Assembly: GCF_900101475.1 (NCBI RefSeq)
Contig: NZ_FMZV01000009.1
Coordinates: 1-64,000 of the forward strand
Length of the DNA: 64,000 nt
Direction of reading: 5' to 3'
From: Ruegeria marina
GTDB lineage: Bacteria > Pseudomonadota > Alphaproteobacteria > Rhodobacterales > Rhodobacteraceae
In this document: piece by piece, positions 26,710-35,588 of the stretch
How the letters are laid out: each line of letters begins with the position of its first letter
Numbering within the stretch: the first letter of the stretch is position 1
Notes under the pieces: generated by a model
Told to the model about the DNA's origin: nothing
What the model saw: only the letters and a program-made list of their open reading frames with translations
The model's database searches: none
Position numbers and translations under genes: made by a program

Positions 26710-26762
26710 CGCGGTGTCCCTTTCGATTCTGAAATTCTTCAAGTACCGGATATCTATGAAGA

Positions 26763-27491
26763 CTAATGCGCGCGCGACGGCCCCTCAACCCGCATAGCCT
26801 GCCTCACAAGCATTTCGACCGCCTCTCGCATCGCGTCCGCATCTGGCCGGCTTGCCGTGATCACTTTGGAATTTACCATTTTTTCAACGGGTTCCCTGAC
26901 AGCATCGCTCAGTGCAACCATGAACAGCGGGGCGTTCGGCAACGCCATATCGGCAAATTGTCGCGCTGTTCGGGGCGAAAACAAGGGCAAGACGACGGGT
27001 GATGTTCCCGCCAGAGCCGAGGCCGCTTCGGACGACAGCGGCAGGAGCTTCTGCCGGTAGATCACGCGTTCGCTTGTGACCAATCCTCCGCTGGACAGGG
27101 TTTGTGCGACATTTCCGCGGCTGTGCTCTCCGCGCAGGTGCAAAAGCGGCGCCGCTGGCCGGGCAACCAAAAGAAAAGCGGTCAGGGTTTCGGCGTTTTC
27201 CCCAGCCATGGTTGCAGTCCAGCCCTCGCGTCGGGCCGCTTCGGTGGTTGCTCTTCCCACACAATAGCAAGGCAACTCTCGCGAGTCAGTCAGGTCCGAA
27301 GCCACCGCAACACCGTTGGACGACGTGAAGATGAGGCCTCGTACCTTTCGAAGATCAAGAGCAGCGTCCAATGGCTCGATTTCGAGAAGTGGGGAATGAA
27401 TTACGCTTACCGAGGCCCGAATTTCCGGAGAAAGCCGGGTTGTAAACCGTGCCGAGGCTTCTGCGGGGCGGGTCATCAACAGGTGGATCAC
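26763..27491 (-). CDS. hemD: Uroporphyrinogen-III synthase
   Basis: About 242 residues, the usual size. The enzyme closes and rearranges hydroxymethylbilane to uroporphyrinogen III in the heme and bacteriochlorophyll pathway. Visible features are the N-terminal LLMTRPAEASARF, LIFTSSNGVAVA, the linker YCVGRATTEAARREGW and a second domain with HLRGEHSRGNVAQTL and PVVLPLFSPRTARQFA. The GTG at 27491 has GGGAG upstream; an ATG at 27476 is the alternative. It is transcribed divergently from tsaD across about 83 bases, an arrangement common in alphaproteobacteria. Confidence 0.88.
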   Translation of the reverse strand: MIHLLMTRPAEASARFTTRLSPEIRASVSVIHSPLLEIEPLDAALDLRKVRGLIFTSSNGVAVASDLTDSRELPCYCVGRATTEAARREGWTATMAGENAETLTAFLLVARPAAPLLHLRGEHSRGNVAQTLSSGGLVTSERVIYRQKLLPLSSEAASALAGTSPVVLPLFSPRTARQFADMALPNAPLFMVALSDAVREPVEKMVNSKVITASRPDADAMREAVEMLVRQAMRVEGPSRAH

Positions 27492-27574
27492 GGTTGTCTC
27501 CCGCTGGCTGGGATTGTTTGCCAATGCCCGCGGTGATACCCCGCGTCCTGAACAGGATGCAACGGTTGTAAGCA

Positions 27575-28672
27575 ATGGCTACCACTTTAACCATTCTCGG
27601 TTTGGAAAGCAGCTGTGATGATACAGCCGCCGCCGTGGTGCGGCAGAGTGGCGACTCGGTACCCGAGATCTTGTCGTCGGTCGTTCACGGGCAAACCGAA
27701 TTGCACAGCGCCTATGGTGGCGTGGTGCCGGAAATCGCCGCACGCGCGCATGCGGAAAAGCTCGATCTGTGCGTGCGTCAAGCTCTGGACGCTGCCGCCA
27801 TCAGCCTGAGCGAGCTGGATGCCATCGCCGTCACGGCGGGGCCCGGCTTGATCGGCGGGGTGATGTCCGGCGTGATGTGCGCCAAGGGGATCGCGGCGGC
27901 AACCGGTCTGCCGCTGATCGGAGTGAACCACCTGGCAGGTCACGCGCTGACCCCGCGCCTGACGGACCAGATCGACTACCCTTACTTGATGCTTCTGGTT
28001 TCCGGTGGACACTGCCAATACCTGATCACGCAGGGACCGGAGACCTTCACACGGCTCGGCGGGACGATCGACGATGCGCCGGGAGAAGCGTTCGACAAGA
28101 CAGCGCGACTTCTGGGTCTGCCTCAGCCGGGCGGACCTTCGGTCGAGGCCGAGGCGAGGGCGGGCGATCCCAAACGCTTCCGCTTTCCCCGGCCCCTGCT
28201 GGACCGGCCAGACTGCAATCTATCCTTTTCCGGTCTCAAGACCGCGCTGATGCGCATGCGCGACCAGTTGGTCATGGATCAGGGCGGCCTGACCAGGCAG
28301 GACCGCGCCGACCTCTGTGCCGGCTTCCAGGCAGCGGTGGTCGACACGCTGGCTGAGAAGACTCGCCGGGCGCTTGCCATCTACATGGAACAACGGCCGC
28401 AACACCCTGTCGTCGCGGTTGCCGGAGGCGTTGCCGCGAATACCGCAATTCGAGCTGCCCTGGAGTCGGTTTGTGCCGATCAGGGGGCGCTGTTCGTCGC
28501 CCCGCCTTTGAATTTGTGTACCGACAATGCCGCAATGATCGCTTATGCCGGTCTGGAACGGTTCCGTTCCGGCAAGGTCGACGGTATGGATCTGTCGGCC
28601 CGGCCGCGCTGGCCATTGGATCAGAACAGTCCCGCTTTGCTGGGTAGCGGCAAGAAGGGAGCAAAGGCATGA
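27575..28672 (+). CDS. tsaD: tRNA threonylcarbamoyladenosine transferase TsaD
   Basis: A 365-residue essential enzyme that adds threonylcarbamoyl to A37 of ANN-reading tRNAs together with TsaB and TsaE. Visible are [15 protein letters not shown], the metal-binding histidines in [10 protein letters not shown], the nucleotide-binding [11 protein letters not shown] and [14 protein letters not shown], and the late [14 protein letters not shown] and [10 protein letters not shown]. The length is normal. It overlaps gpsA by 4 bases, starting a run of plus-strand genes. TsaE is encoded elsewhere in this window (41153-41626). Confidence 0.96.
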   Translation: MATTLTILGLESSCDDTAAAVVRQSGDSVPEILSSVVHGQTELHSAYGGVVPEIAARAHAEKLDLCVRQALDAAAISLSELDAIAVTAGPGLIGGVMSGVMCAKGIAAATGLPLIGVNHLAGHALTPRLTDQIDYPYLMLLVSGGHCQYLITQGPETFTRLGGTIDDAPGEAFDKTARLLGLPQPGGPSVEAEARAGDPKRFRFPRPLLDRPDCNLSFSGLKTALMRMRDQLVMDQGGLTRQDRADLCAGFQAAVVDTLAEKTRRALAIYMEQRPQHPVVAVAGGVAANTAIRAALESVCADQGALFVAPPLNLCTDNAAMIAYAGLERFRSGKVDGMDLSARPRWPLDQNSPALLGSGKKGAKA

Positions 28673-29631
28673 GCGTCGCGGTTCTCGGTGCAGGGGCCTT
28701 TGGCACCGCGCTGGCAGTTTCGCTGGCCCGCCAGACTCCAGTTACCCTGTGGTCCCGCGACCCGGACCATGCCGAGGAGATGCGTGAAAGCCGTCGCAAT
28801 GACAGGCGCCTGCCCGGCACCTCGTTTCCTGACCGCCTAGAAACCACATCCGACCTGAGCATCGCGGCCGGATCGGGAACCATCCTCCTGGCAGTTCCCA
28901 TGCAGCAGTTGCGCGCCACTCTGCACTCTCATGCAGCCCTTCTGTCGGGCCGTCGGCTGGTCGCCTGTTGCAAGGGAATCGAACTGGGTACCGGGCTGGG
29001 TCCGGTCAGCGTGATTTCACAAGTCCTTCCCGATGCGACTCCGGCGTTGTTGACCGGGCCAAGTTTTGCTGCGGACATTGCCCGCGGTCTGCCAACAGCG
29101 CTGACCCTTGCCTGTGCGGACCCGGATATCGTGAGGGCGCTTCAGGTCGAGCTGTCCACGGTCAATCTGCGGCTTTACCGGACGACCGACACCATCGGCG
29201 CCGAAGTTGGCGGCGCACTCAAGAACGTGATTGCGATCGCCTGCGGCGCCGTGATCGGCGCCGGGCTGGGAGACAGCGCCCGGGCAGCGCTGATGACTCG
29301 CGGCTATGCCGAAATGCAGCGCCTGGCGCTGGCGCTGGGAGCACGGGCCGAAACACTGGCCGGGCTCAGCGGGTTCGGTGACCTTGCTCTGACATGCACC
29401 TCGGAGCTTTCGCGCAATTTTCGGCTGGGCCTGTCGATCGGGCGCGGCCAGGCATTTGACCGGTCAATTACAGTTGAAGGCGCCGCAACCGCAGTTGCCG
29501 TCTCGGAAAAAGCCGATCACACGCATCTGGACATGCCGATCACGACCTGCGTGACCGGCCTGTTGAACCAGAGCTTGACCCTGGACGAGGCGATGGCTCA
29601 ATTGCTGGCACGACCGCTCAAGGAGGAATGA
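28669..29631 (+). CDS. gpsA: Glycerol-3-phosphate dehydrogenase (NAD(P)+)
   Basis: A 320-residue cytoplasmic enzyme reducing dihydroxyacetone phosphate to sn-glycerol 3-phosphate for phospholipid synthesis. The N-terminal Rossmann motif [12 protein letters not shown] is followed by [29 protein letters not shown], and the catalytic lysine region [15 protein letters not shown]. The late [16 protein letters not shown] is typical. The ATG overlaps the tsaD stop. It looks complete. Confidence 0.96.
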   Translation: MSVAVLGAGAFGTALAVSLARQTPVTLWSRDPDHAEEMRESRRNDRRLPGTSFPDRLETTSDLSIAAGSGTILLAVPMQQLRATLHSHAALLSGRRLVACCKGIELGTGLGPVSVISQVLPDATPALLTGPSFAADIARGLPTALTLACADPDIVRALQVELSTVNLRLYRTTDTIGAEVGGALKNVIAIACGAVIGAGLGDSARAALMTRGYAEMQRLALALGARAETLAGLSGFGDLALTCTSELSRNFRLGLSIGRGQAFDRSITVEGAATAVAVSEKADHTHLDMPITTCVTGLLNQSLTLDEAMAQLLARPLKEE

Positions 29632-29632
29632 C

Positions 29633-29902
29633 ATGCTGGTAGCCCTGATCGCCAAGGACAAGAACGACGCCCTGCAAACCCGTCTCGACAATCGCCCCGC
29701 GCATATCGCCTATCTCAAGGATACCGGCGGCGTCGTATCGCAAGCGGGCCCGTTGCTTGATGGCGAGACGATGATAGGATCGCTTGTCATCCTCGACGTA
29801 GAAGACATGGCCGCAGCCGAGGCATGGGCGGCGAATGATCCCTATGCCAAGGCGGGACTGTTCCAGTCGGTCGAACTCATCCCCTGGAAAAAGGTGATCT
29901 GA
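29633..29902 (+). CDS. YciI-family protein
   Basis: An 89-residue ferredoxin-like-fold protein. The family pattern is LRxAHLxYL-like (NRPAHIAYL), GPLLDGETMIGSLVILDVED, and EAWAANDPYAKAGLFQSVEL, with the conserved His and the DPY motif. The biochemical role of the family is poorly known. It sits one base after gpsA and overlaps the EVE gene by one base, so all are likely co-transcribed. Confidence 0.9.
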   Translation: MLVALIAKDKNDALQTRLDNRPAHIAYLKDTGGVVSQAGPLLDGETMIGSLVILDVEDMAAAEAWAANDPYAKAGLFQSVELIPWKKVI

Positions 29903-30324
29903 TGGCCTACTGGCTGTTCAAGTCCGAGCCTTCGACCTGGAGCTGGGACAATCAGATCGCCAAGGGCGACAAAGGCGAGGAATGGGACGGCGTGCGCAAC
30001 TATCAGGCACGCAATTTCATGCGCGACATGAAGCTGGGCGACCGGGGTTTCTTCTACCATTCGCAATCGGAAAAGGCGGTTGTCGGCATTGTCGAGGTCT
30101 GCGCCGAGGCGCACCCGGACAGCAAGGCTGGCGACCCGCGCTGGGAATGCGTCGATATCAAGGCGGTGCGCCCGTTTGCACGGCCGGTGACGCTTGAGCA
30201 GATCAAGTCGGATCCGCGGCTTGCAGAGATGGTCCTTGTGAAGAACTCGCGCCTTTCCGTACAACCGGTAAGCGTGGATGAATGGAAGATAATCTGCGCT
30301 TTGGGGCAGACAGCTGCGGATTGA
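29902..30324 (+). CDS. EVE-domain protein (thymocyte nuclear protein 1-like)
   Basis: A 140-residue EVE domain, a PUA-like fold that binds modified bases. Characteristic are the N-terminal YWLFKSEPSTWSW, GVRNYQARNFMRDMKLGDRG, FFYHSQSEKAVVGIVEV and the late VLVKNSRLSVQPVS. In Rhodobacterales it is a housekeeping neighbour of gpsA. Its precise substrate is unknown; the family has been linked to modified cytosine recognition and RNA. Confidence 0.93.
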   Translation: MAYWLFKSEPSTWSWDNQIAKGDKGEEWDGVRNYQARNFMRDMKLGDRGFFYHSQSEKAVVGIVEVCAEAHPDSKAGDPRWECVDIKAVRPFARPVTLEQIKSDPRLAEMVLVKNSRLSVQPVSVDEWKIICALGQTAAD

Positions 30325-30366
30325 TCGGGCATCCTTGGCCCGTCGCAACTCTTCGATGGGCACGGA

Positions 30367-30762
30367 ATGGAAATCCTCAACGTATTCGCAGCGGCCCTGG
30401 TCGCCTTTTTCTTGGGGTTTGTTTGGTACATGGTCCTGGCAGAGCCGTGGATGCAGGCATCGGGCGTTCCCCGCGACGAAGATGGCAAACCCAAAGGAGG
30501 GATGAAGCCGGCCGTCCTTGCAATGAGTTTCGTGCTGCAACTGATCGTCGCCGGAATGATGCGGCATGTCTTTGCCCTGTCCGGGATCGAGTCTCCGGGG
30601 GCAGGTCTTGTCGCTGGTATCGGCGTCGGACTTTTCTTCATTTCGCCGTGGGTCGCACTCAACAATCTTTTCGCCATGCGCCCGCTGCGGCTCAGCTTGA
30701 TCGACGGCGGATATGCAACGGTGGCCTGCGCCGCAATGGGCCTGATCCTGACCGTATTCTAG
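30367..30762 (+). CDS. DUF1761 membrane protein
   Basis: A 131-residue protein with four predicted membrane segments: about 5-23 (VFAAALVAFFLGFVWYMVL), 48-67, 75-95 and 110-130. The DUF1761 pattern of a W-Y-containing first helix and a PWVALNNLFAMRP loop is visible. Function is unknown. It is probably the last gene of the tsaD-gpsA run, starting 42 bases after the EVE gene. Confidence 0.8.
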   Translation: MEILNVFAAALVAFFLGFVWYMVLAEPWMQASGVPRDEDGKPKGGMKPAVLAMSFVLQLIVAGMMRHVFALSGIESPGAGLVAGIGVGLFFISPWVALNNLFAMRPLRLSLIDGGYATVACAAMGLILTVF

Positions 30763-30940
30763 TGATCGGATAACGGAAATTCGGGGAAGGCCCTGACAGT
30801 TCAGAACCCTCCCCTACCCCGCGTGCTCCCTACTCACCACACGCGAACGAATTCCGAGGTTCTGACCGTCCTGGTCATGTGATCCTTATAGCGCTTGAAA
30901 CCCGGTCGATACAAACACGAAGCCCAAAGAATTATCCTAA

Positions 30941-30978
30941 AACACGAAGCGCCCGCGAAACCGCGGGCGCTTCGTGTT
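30941..30978 (-). terminator. Strong terminator between convergent genes
   Basis: A perfect 17-bp stem (30941-30957 with 30962-30978) and an AAAC loop, followed on the minus strand by TTTTAGG. It ends the DUF2853 transcript and could also stop readthrough from the plus strand. Confidence 0.85.
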
Positions 30979-30995
30979 CCTTTCGTAGAAGCATA

Positions 30996-31337
30996 TCAGC
31001 CGTAGACCGATTCCTTGCCGAAATGCTTGGTCAGCATGTAATAGACTACCGCGCGGTACTTGTTGCGCTCGGATTGACCATAGGTTTCCATCGCCGTGGC
31101 AATGGCCGCATCCAGTTCCGGACCATCGGACAGACCGAGTTTCTTGATGAGGAAATTGTTCTTTACGGTTTCCAGTTCGCCTGGTTGGCTGGCTGCCACA
31201 GTCGAGGCATCGGCATCGTAGATCGCCGGGCCACAGCCGATCGTAACCTTGGTTAGCAGATCCAGGTCCGGGTTCATCCCGCACTTGTTCTTCAGGTCAT
31301 CAGCGTATTTTGCGATCAGATCGTCGCGTTTGCCCAT
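30996..31337 (-). CDS. DUF2853 protein
   Basis: A 113-residue helical protein starting MGKRDDLIAKYADDLKNKCG, with GPAIYDADASTVAASQPGEL and a C-terminal YYMLTKHFGKES. This is DUF2853, common in Rhodobacterales with unknown function. Single gene with a strong terminator. Confidence 0.88.
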   Translation of the reverse strand: MGKRDDLIAKYADDLKNKCGMNPDLDLLTKVTIGCGPAIYDADASTVAASQPGELETVKNNFLIKKLGLSDGPELDAAIATAMETYGQSERNKYRAVVYYMLTKHFGKESVYG

Positions 31338-31436
31338 TCGGTGTTCCTCCCAAGTCCGATTTATGTTGGTAAGATTACCCGCCCGGCCTGCCCGGGCAAG
31401 GGGAAAATCCAGGCATTCTTGCGCATCCGGCAGCGG

Positions 31437-32221
31437 TCACTTGGGATAGAGCAAGGTCACCGTCAGACGCAGGCCCCAGCCCTCCGGCCCTCCGGCGGGC
31501 GTATCGGCCCAGTATCGCACGCCGGCACCGATGCTGACCGGCTGGCGACCGATCCGGACGAGTTTCGAAGCCACGGCGTTGATCGGCACCGAGGCTTCGT
31601 CGGAAATCCAGTTGTGGTTCGTTTCGGTGTTCAGGCTGAACGTCCAGGCCGTAGGCGTCGTATAGGTGACAAAAGGTTGGAAGAACGTGTCGCTGATGTC
31701 GGTGCTGCCGCCCAGGTTCCACAGGTGGTTCGCCAGCGCGCCCACGGTCCAGGGGCCATTCTGTTTCAACACCACACCGGTGATCCCTGCGGCGAACTGG
31801 TCGGGGCCGAACTGCGGATCGGTCGAGGTCGGCAACTGGAAAACGGGACCCGCCCCCAGATAAGCCCTCCCGAAGTCGGCTGCTTGGGCGAGAAGAAGAA
31901 GCTCTGGACGACGTTGCCGACGCCCGAGGGCGAGGTTCCGGCAACGACACCGTCGTTGGCAATGGAGGGAATGATCGTCCGCGAGATCAGATTCCAGTTC
32001 TGACCGATGGAAACCGATACAACGGGCTGGACATTGGCCACCCAGCGGCTGCGCTGGCCTGGCCCAGTGCCGTTGTCGTAGTTGAACTGGAAAGGCAGAC
32101 TGATAAGCGATGCCACCGGGTTCGCCAGCTGCTGAGCCAGTTCCGTGTCTTCCTGCGCTCACGCGATGAACGGTAGCCCAGACAGCACGATACTTGATAC
32201 CAGTTTCGCGAGACGATGCAT
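31437..32221 (-). pseudogene. Outer-membrane beta-barrel protein (transporter-like), broken
   Basis: The start at 32221 has a GGGGGG ribosome site and encodes a signal peptide (MHRLAKLVSSIVLSGLPFIA), but codon 21 is TGA (32159-32161). Beyond it the same frame continues AQEDTELAQQLANPVASLIS and FQFNYDNGTGPG, a family of uncharacterised outer-membrane porin-like proteins. Near 31853 the coding frame shifts by one, consistent with loss of a G in a G-run (GGLIWG then AGPVFQLPT). The rest is intact to the stop with the aromatic-rich barrel end WGLRLTVTLLYPK. Either a decayed gene or sequence errors. Confidence 0.75.
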
Positions 32222-32301
32222 TAGATGCCCCCCAAAGGTGATCTTCTCAGATTCTAGCGCAACGGCGCGAACGAAAAAGAGGCCCTTAATCCTGTCGAGG
32301 G

Positions 32302-32802
32302 TTACTTCAGAACAACGCCTTCCTTCTTGCCGTGGTCGGTGCGCTTGTCGAGAACATTGTCCTGATTGCTCCACTTCTTGATCACGGCATTGCCATCGGC
32401 ACAGTTGGTCTCTTCGATTTCCCGAGCGGCCTGAATGCCATGCGCCCCGTGCTTCTCTTCGTGCTTCTTCAGCGCGTCAGTAAAGGATTTCCAGCTTTTG
32501 CGCAGGGCCGGATCAAGCTTGGCCTCGTTCTTGTGCTTGGGCATTGTATAGGTGATCCGGACCGACAGGTCGCAACTGCCCGTCCAGTTCACGTACCAAT
32601 CGGTATAGGCCCAAAACTCATTCGGACCTCGCTGATCCATCTGCCGGACCAGATCCTTAGCGGTGGTGGCGTCCACAGAATAGGTTTTGTGCTCGATCGA
32701 AACCTGGGGTTTTGCCTCGACCGCCATAGCGGCAATGGAAAGGCTCAGGGTCAAAGCGAATAGCAGTTTCGTCAAACCCCCAAAAAGGAAAGGCTCTTTC
32801 AC
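32302..32802 (-). CDS. DUF922 secreted zinc protease-like protein
   Basis: A 166-residue exported protein: a signal peptide of about 30 residues (LLFALTLSLSIAAMAVEA), then DUF922 features YSVDATTAKDLVRQM, AYTDWYVNW, and the KHEEKHG (HExxH) motif suggesting a zinc-dependent protease. The start at 32802 gives a slightly long N-terminus; a downstream start is possible. The single cysteines in GSCDL and TNCAD may pair. Substrate unknown. Confidence 0.8.
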   Translation of the reverse strand: MKEPFLFGGLTKLLFALTLSLSIAAMAVEAKPQVSIEHKTYSVDATTAKDLVRQMDQRGPNEFWAYTDWYVNWTGSCDLSVRITYTMPKHKNEAKLDPALRKSWKSFTDALKKHEEKHGAHGIQAAREIEETNCADGNAVIKKWSNQDNVLDKRTDHGKKEGVVLK

Positions 32803-32911
32803 GATATCCCACTCCGCAAAACGCTTTAAATGACGATTTGCACTTCATGAACAATCAGTAGTTGAATGATATCGCGATACAAGCTTCATACAAACAATTT
32901 CGAACAGTATG

Positions 32912-32941
32912 AAAAAGCCGCCCCGAGGTTGACGGGGCGGC
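32912..32941 (-). terminator. Rho-independent terminator after ahcY
   Basis: Eight-bp stem GCCGCCCC/GGGGCGGC with a 9-base loop, followed on the minus strand by TTTTTC. Confidence 0.85.
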
Positions 32942-32978
32942 ACCGATTCACAAATGAGCCTTCGCTCATTGTGTCAAA

Positions 32979-34373
32979 TCAATAGCGATAGTGTTCCGGC
33001 TTGAACGGGCCTTCGGGATGGACCCCGATGTAATCGGCCTGTTCCGGGCTGAGCTTGGTCAGTTTTACACCGATCCGGTCAAGATGCAGGCGCGCCACCT
33101 TCTCGTCCAGATGCTTGGGCAGGATATAGACCTCGTTCTGGTACTGATCGCCCTTCGTAAACAGCTCGATCTGCGCCAGAACCTGGTTGGTGAACGAAGC
33201 GGACATCACAAACGACGGGTGGCCGGTGGCGTTGCCGAGGTTCAGCAGGCGGCCTTCGGACAACAGGATGATCTTGTTGCCCGAGGGCATCTCGATCATG
33301 TCCACCTGGTCCTTGATGTTGATCCACTTGTGGTTCTTCAGCGCCGCGACCTGAATCTCGTTGTCGAAATGGCCGATGTTGCCGACAATGGCCATGTTCT
33401 TCATCTCGCGCATGTGCTCGATGCGGATCACATCCTTGTTGCCGGTGGTGGTGATAAAGATGTCGGCGCTCGCGACCTCATCTTCCAGCGTGGTGACCTC
33501 GTAGCCGTCCATCGCCGCCTGAAGCGCGCAGATCGGATCGACCTCGGTCACCTTCACCCGTGCGCCAGCGCCGCGCAGCGAAGCGGCCGAGCCCTTGCCC
33601 ACGTCGCCATAGCCGCAAACCAGCGCGACCTTGCCGGCCATCATGGTGTCGGTGGCGCGGCGGATGCCGTCGACCAGAGATTCCTTGCAGCCGTACTTAT
33701 TGTCGAATTTGGACTTGGTCACGCTGTCGTTGACGTTGATCGCGGGGAAAGGCAGGTGGCCCTTTTCCATCATCTTGTAGAGCCGGTGCACGCCGGTGGT
33801 GGTTTCCTCGGAGACGCCCTGGATCATGTGGCGCTGTTTCACGAACCAGCCCGGCGTTTCGGCGATCCTCTTGCGGATCTGGGCGAAAAGGTATTCTTCC
33901 TCTTCGCTGGTCGGAACCGCGATCAGGTCTTCCTCGCCCTCTTCGACGCGGGCGCCCATCAGGATGTACAGCGTGGCATCGCCGCCATCGTCGAGGATCA
34001 TGTTGGCACCACCCTCGGGGAACTGGAAGATCTTGTCCGTATAGGACCAATATTCCTCCAGCGTCTCACCCTTGATGGCGAAAACCGGGGTGCCGCTGGC
34101 CGCAATCGCGGCGGCGGCGTGATCCTGTGTCGAGAAGATGTTGCAGGACGCCCAGCGCACGTCGGCGCCCAGAGCCACCAGCGTTTCGATCAGAACTGCG
34201 GTTTGAATGGTCATGTGCAGCGAGCCGGCGATCCGCGCGCCCTTGAGGGGCTTGCTTTCACCATATTCGGCACGCAGCGCCATCAATCCCGGCATTTCGG
34301 TTTCGGCAATGTCCAGTTCCTTGCGGCCGTAATCGGCCAGTGCAATGTCCTTGACGATATAATCCCCGGCCAT
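32979..34373 (-). CDS. ahcY: S-adenosylhomocysteine hydrolase
   Basis: A 464-residue NAD+-dependent enzyme splitting S-adenosylhomocysteine to adenosine and homocysteine, which recycles the product of methyltransferases. Visible are [15 protein letters not shown], the [15 protein letters not shown] motif, [13 protein letters not shown], the Rossmann motif [16 protein letters not shown], and the C-terminal [22 protein letters not shown] with the lysine and tyrosine pair conserved at the end. The roughly 40-residue insertion typical of plant and proteobacterial forms is present. I see no SAH riboswitch in the 100 bases upstream. Confidence 0.97.
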   Translation of the reverse strand: MAGDYIVKDIALADYGRKELDIAETEMPGLMALRAEYGESKPLKGARIAGSLHMTIQTAVLIETLVALGADVRWASCNIFSTQDHAAAAIAASGTPVFAIKGETLEEYWSYTDKIFQFPEGGANMILDDGGDATLYILMGARVEEGEEDLIAVPTSEEEEYLFAQIRKRIAETPGWFVKQRHMIQGVSEETTTGVHRLYKMMEKGHLPFPAINVNDSVTKSKFDNKYGCKESLVDGIRRATDTMMAGKVALVCGYGDVGKGSAASLRGAGARVKVTEVDPICALQAAMDGYEVTTLEDEVASADIFITTTGNKDVIRIEHMREMKNMAIVGNIGHFDNEIQVAALKNHKWINIKDQVDMIEMPSGNKIILLSEGRLLNLGNATGHPSFVMSASFTNQVLAQIELFTKGDQYQNEVYILPKHLDEKVARLHLDRIGVKLTKLSPEQADYIGVHPEGPFKPEHYRY

Positions 34374-34473
34374 TCTTCACTCCATTCCGGTACAATCGGT
34401 CGCCAGACGCCCTACCATTCATGGCGACAAGTGGCAACTTCGTTCCGGCAGAGCGGGTTTTCGTGTCACGACT

Positions 34474-34788
34474 TCAGCTGGGTATGTCACCGACGACCGG
34501 GACAGGGCTGGCCTGGAAGTAGTCGGTTCCGGCGGCTACGATACAGCTGACACCATTGGCATCGGTCAGGAGAACGGTGAACGTCCCTGTTTCCGTCGAA
34601 GCCCAGAACTCGATCACCGACTGCCCGCTTCGCGTGGGTTGCAGGCCGCCAGCGGTCAACTGCTCGGAGTATTTCTCCTGCAACTTGCCGATTACCGCCT
34701 CGCGTTCCGCTCAGGACTGTGCAAGCATCGGATTCGCCGATGCGATCAGGCCGAATGTTATTCCCATCCCCATCAGATGCTTGATCAC
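34474..34788 (-). pseudogene. Small secreted protein gene with in-frame TGA
   Basis: A GTG at 34788 with AAGGAG six bases upstream starts a 25-codon signal peptide ending PMLAQS, then TGA (34711-34713). The same frame continues for 79 codons (AEREAVIGKLQEKYSEQL ... YFQASPVPVVGDIPS) with sensible composition. A Trp codon TGG changed to TGA would explain it. I do not recognise the family. A downstream restart would lack the signal sequence, so it is probably inactive. Confidence 0.6.
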
Positions 34789-34994
34789 GACAAGCTCCTT
34801 TCGGTAGAGATTCAGGGCTGAAGGGGGGGCGTGCAGGGAGGAAAACACGCCCCCCGACACTTGATATCCCGATCATGCCGCCAGGTGTGACCCACGACGC
34901 AAATTGTAACGGCTGGCAGCATGTACTCGGAATGAACTTCAGGCTGCGCCCGGAATGTGGCGGAAAAAAGGCACGAAAAAAGGGACGTGGCGGA

Positions 34995-35588
34995 ATGGCA
35001 ACACAACCCAGAGCTTGGCAAAGAATGCTGTCGGGACGTCGGCTGGATCTTTTGGACCCAACCCCGATGGATATCGAAATCGAGGATATCGCGCATGGTC
35101 TGGCTTTTGTCGCGAGATGGAATGGGCAGACACACGGGGACTATGCCTATTCGGTTGCCGAGCACTCGCTGCTGGTCGAAACCCTGTTTGCCCGCATCGC
35201 TCCGACAGCGGGGCCGAAATGGCGCCTGGCCGCGTTGTTGCACGATGCCCCGGAATACGTGATCGGCGACATGATCTCGCCGGTAAAGGCCGCGATCGGG
35301 TCGGACTACGGACATCTCGACACACGGCTTACAGCGGCAATCCACATCCGCTTTGGCTTGCCAGCGCAGCTGCCTACCGAAATCAAGAAACAGATCAAGC
35401 GCGCCGACCGGATCAGCGCCTGGATGGAGGCAACCCGCATCGCCGGGTTCTCCGAGACCGAGGCGAACCGGTTCTTCGGGCGACCGAACCCGGCGTTGAT
35501 GGACGGGCTCGATATTCTGCTAAGACCGCCGGTCGAAACCCGAAAAGCCTACACCGCGCGTTACTTGACGCTGATTTCCGAGCTCTGA
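34995..35588 (+). CDS. HD-domain phosphohydrolase (YfbR-like)
   Basis: A 197-residue metal-dependent HD hydrolase; relatives remove phosphate from deoxynucleoside monophosphates. Metal ligands appear as VAEHSLLVE (His), LLHDAPEYVIGDM (HD) and the later KRADRISAWMEA (Asp). The start at 34995 (MATQPRAW) excludes an unconserved 40-codon extension. Its 3' end overlaps the convergent glycosyltransferase gene by 28 bases. Confidence 0.88.
   Translation: MATQPRAWQRMLSGRRLDLLDPTPMDIEIEDIAHGLAFVARWNGQTHGDYAYSVAEHSLLVETLFARIAPTAGPKWRLAALLHDAPEYVIGDMISPVKAAIGSDYGHLDTRLTAAIHIRFGLPAQLPTEIKKQIKRADRISAWMEATRIAGFSETEANRFFGRPNPALMDGLDILLRPPVETRKAYTARYLTLISEL

Noticed and set aside
31437-32221. TGA as selenocysteine or programmed readthrough in the secreted-protein genes
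   Set aside because: No convincing SECIS-like hairpin was seen after either TGA, position is at a signal peptide end, and one gene also has a frameshift. Pseudogene or sequence error is simpler.
34374-34473. SAH riboswitch upstream of ahcY
   Set aside because: The 100 bases upstream do not show a recognisable aptamer core or pairing pattern. Not reported as a feature.
33000-34550. Long plus-strand open frame opposite ahcY (519 codons)
   Set aside because: It is the antisense shadow of ahcY, a high-G+C artefact.
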